A program made the position numbers and the translations under genes. From Pseudomonas sp. FP2335 (GTDB lineage: Bacteria > Pseudomonadota > Gammaproteobacteria > Pseudomonadales > Pseudomonadaceae), in assembly GCF_030687535.1 (NCBI RefSeq), contig NZ_CP117437.1, positions 248,001 to 312,000 of the forward strand: a stretch of DNA of 64,000 nt, written 5' to 3'. Below the pieces are notes generated by a model. That model was given only the letters and a program-made list of their open reading frames with translations. It did no database searches and was not told the DNA's origin. Of the stretch, positions 62,370 to 64,000 are shown piece after piece. The stretch's first letter is position 1. The number at the start of each line of letters is the position of its first letter.

Positions 62370-64000
62370 ATGCTGCTCGCCACGTTGATTCACCGCGCCA
62401 GTCTACCCTGCCCGCAAGTGGGCCTCGACCAGGCGGCACAATTACTTGAGCAGCATTACGGGCTAACTGGCACCTTGCAATCACTGGGCAGCCAACAAGA
62501 CCTCAATTACAAGGTCGACAGCGCCCGTGGCCGGTTCGTTCTGAAAATCTGCCGGGGCGACTACGCCGCTGTGGAGTTGCAGGCCCAGCATGCCGCACTC
62601 AACAGCCTGCACGCCGTACGCGTACCACAGGTGATAAAGGCGCTCAATGGCGAAGAGTTGCTGACCATCACCCACGCCGGGCAAACCCTGCACCTGCGCG
62701 TGCTGGACTACATCGATGGCCAGCCGCTGACCCATCTGCCGCACCTGGGCCGCGAGGTGATCGCAGGCTTCGGCGACCTGTGCGGGCGCATGAGCCTGGC
62801 CCTGGCGCCGTTCGGGCACCCGGGCCTGGACCGCACGCTGCAATGGGACCCGCGCCACGCGCCTGAGTTGATCACGCACTTGTTGGCAACCCTGGAAAAC
62901 CTGCCGTACCGCGCCGAACTGGAGCGGGTCTCCGAGCAGGTCGAGGCGCATATCCGGCCGCTGGCGGAGCACCTGCCTTGGCAGGCCGTGCACATGGACA
63001 TCACCGACGACAATGTGGTCTGGCAGCGTGACGCCCAGCGGCATTGGCGGGTTGAGGGCGTGATTGATTTCGGTGATCTGGTGCACACCTGGCGCATTGC
63101 CGACCTGTCGGTGACCTGCGCGGCGCTGCTGCATCACGCCGAGGGCGACCCCTTTGCGATCTTGCCGGCAGTGCAGGCGTTTCATGCGGTTACGCCGCTG
63201 CGCCGTGAAGAGTTGCAGGCGCTATGGCCGCTGATCGTGGCGCGGGCGGCGGTGCTGGTACTGAGCAGTGAGCAGCAACAGCGGCTGGACCCGGATAACG
63301 CTTACCTGCTGAAGAACGCTGAACATGAGTGGGAAATTTTCCACGTGGCAACGTCGGTGCCGTTCGCGTTGATGGACGCGGCGATCTTGCGCAGCGTCGG
63401 CGAGAACCTGCTGCCGTTTGCCAGCCAGGATTTCGCGCCGTTGTTGCCGGAGCTGGTGGGGCGTGAGTTTGCGTTGATCGACCTGGGCGTGCTCAGCCCG
63501 CATTTCGAGGCGGGCAATTGGGAGCAGCCCGGTATTGATCGCCGGCTGCTGGACGAAGCGGCGGCGGTGCATGGGTTGGCGGCCAGCCGCTACGGCCAAT
63601 ATCGGCTTTCGCGCACCAACCCGGACAGTGCCGCGGAGCCTGAGACATTCGCGCTGCATGTTGAGCTGCATCTGCCCCACGGCACGCTGTTGGAAGCGCC
63701 TTTCGCCGGGACGCTGCATCACGACGCCGACGGTCTTGTGAGTGTGCAGGGCGTCGAGTTGAGCCTGCGGTTGTGGGGGCTGACAACCGGGTTGAAACCG
63801 GGGGCGCTGCTGGTTGAGGGCCAGGTGCTCGGCGAGGTGCATGCGCCGTTGATCGTGCAACTGTGCCGGGCGGACGTTACGCCACCGCTGTTCTGCACGC
63901 CGTCGCGCGCCATGGCCTGGCAGGCCCTGTGCCCGTCGCCAGCGGCGTTGCTGGGGCTGGCCTGTGATGCCGAACCCGAGCTGGACCCCAAGGCATTGCT
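62370..64000 (+). CDS. Phosphotransferase-class III aminotransferase fusion (5' part)
   Basis: The frame starts at an ATG 7 bases after AGAGGA and stays open for 543 codons to the right edge, so the gene continues outside. Residues 1-300 are an aminoglycoside phosphotransferase/homoserine kinase-like domain. Its catalytic loop is VHMDITDDN (His208, Asp210, Asn215), followed by VIDFGD. Residues about 320-500 are beta-rich, including a short segment like an M23/biotinyl-type fold (LEAPFAGTLHHDADG). In known relatives a PLP-dependent class III aminotransferase domain follows, but it is not yet in view. In other bacteria such fusions act on small amines or alcohols such as ethanolamine-like compounds. 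Function not certain. Confidence 0.75.
   Translation, partial: MLLATLIHRASLPCPQVGLDQAAQLLEQHYGLTGTLQSLGSQQDLNYKVDSARGRFVLKICRGDYAAVELQAQHAALNSLHAVRVPQVIKALNGEELLTITHAGQTLHLRVLDYIDGQPLTHLPHLGREVIAGFGDLCGRMSLALAPFGHPGLDRTLQWDPRHAPELITHLLATLENLPYRAELERVSEQVEAHIRPLAEHLPWQAVHMDITDDNVVWQRDAQRHWRVEGVIDFGDLVHTWRIADLSVTCAALLHHAEGDPFAILPAVQAFHAVTPLRREELQALWPLIVARAAVLVLSSEQQQRLDPDNAYLLKNAEHEWEIFHVATSVPFALMDAAILRSVGENLLPFASQDFAPLLPELVGREFALIDLGVLSPHFEAGNWEQPGIDRRLLDEAAAVHGLAASRYGQYRLSRTNPDSAAEPETFALHVELHLPHGTLLEAPFAGTLHHDADGLVSVQGVELSLRLWGLTTGLKPGALLVEGQVLGEVHAPLIVQLCRADVTPPLFCTPSRAMAWQALCPSPAALLGLACDAEPELDPKAL

Overview
The window looks like chromosomal DNA of a Pseudomonas of the fluorescens group. The genes are GC-rich and closely packed. 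The gene order tex-ompR-envZ-rimK, hslR-hslO-pckA, nudE-cysQ and dctBD beside the rml/rfb genes is typical of that genus. Intergenic gaps repeatedly carry REP/REPIN palindromes of the GTGGGAGCGGGC type that are abundant in fluorescens-group genomes. No rRNA, tRNA, CRISPR array, insertion sequence or prophage was seen.

Layout. 1-4.2 kb: the 3' end of an RND efflux pump gene, a secreted GH101/GH129-related glycoside hydrolase and a methyltransferase. 4.2-27.5 kb is a sulfur region. It holds a methionine-type ABC transporter (metQNI), a flavin monooxygenase with two SfnB-family oxidoreductases, an unknown protein with a duplicated beta-rich domain, a cystine-type ABC transporter (tcyJLN), D-cysteine desulfhydrase, serine O-acetyltransferase (epsC), tauABCD and gshA. 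A BCCT osmolyte transporter, an OprD-type porin and an aldo/keto reductase sit in the middle. Together these genes import organosulfur compounds, strip them to sulfite, sulfide or cysteine, and feed cysteine and glutathione synthesis.

27.6-40.3 kb is conserved core: a thioesterase and tex, the OmpR/EnvZ (AmgR/AmgS) two-component system, the rimA-rimB-rimK operon that controls glutamylation of ribosomal protein S6, hslR, a PAP2 phosphatase, hslO, pckA and a DMT permease. 40.4-43.3 kb is a short accessory patch: a membrane-anchored DUF1493 protein, an orphan protein, a DUF6124/DUF3077-like small protein and a YhfG-Fic toxin-antitoxin pair.

43.3-58.8 kb: a secreted TPR protein, recQ, a thioesterase, a glycine-zipper protein, a YdeP-type molybdoenzyme with fdhD and a LysR regulator, a BON-LysM protein, yrfG, nudE-cysQ, and the C4-dicarboxylate two-component system dctBD with a YiiD-type thioesterase. 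58.8-62.2 kb: the dTDP-L-rhamnose operon in the order rfbB-A-C-D. Divergent from it is a large kinase/aminotransferase fusion gene that runs off the right edge.

No clearly new system was found. The best leads are the duplicated-domain protein in the sulfur locus, the 28-base palindrome plus coupled mini-ORF ahead of the BCCT gene, an orphan plus-strand terminator near 47.95 kb that may end a small RNA, the 134-bp tandem REPIN array, and the accessory patch at 40.4-43.3 kb.
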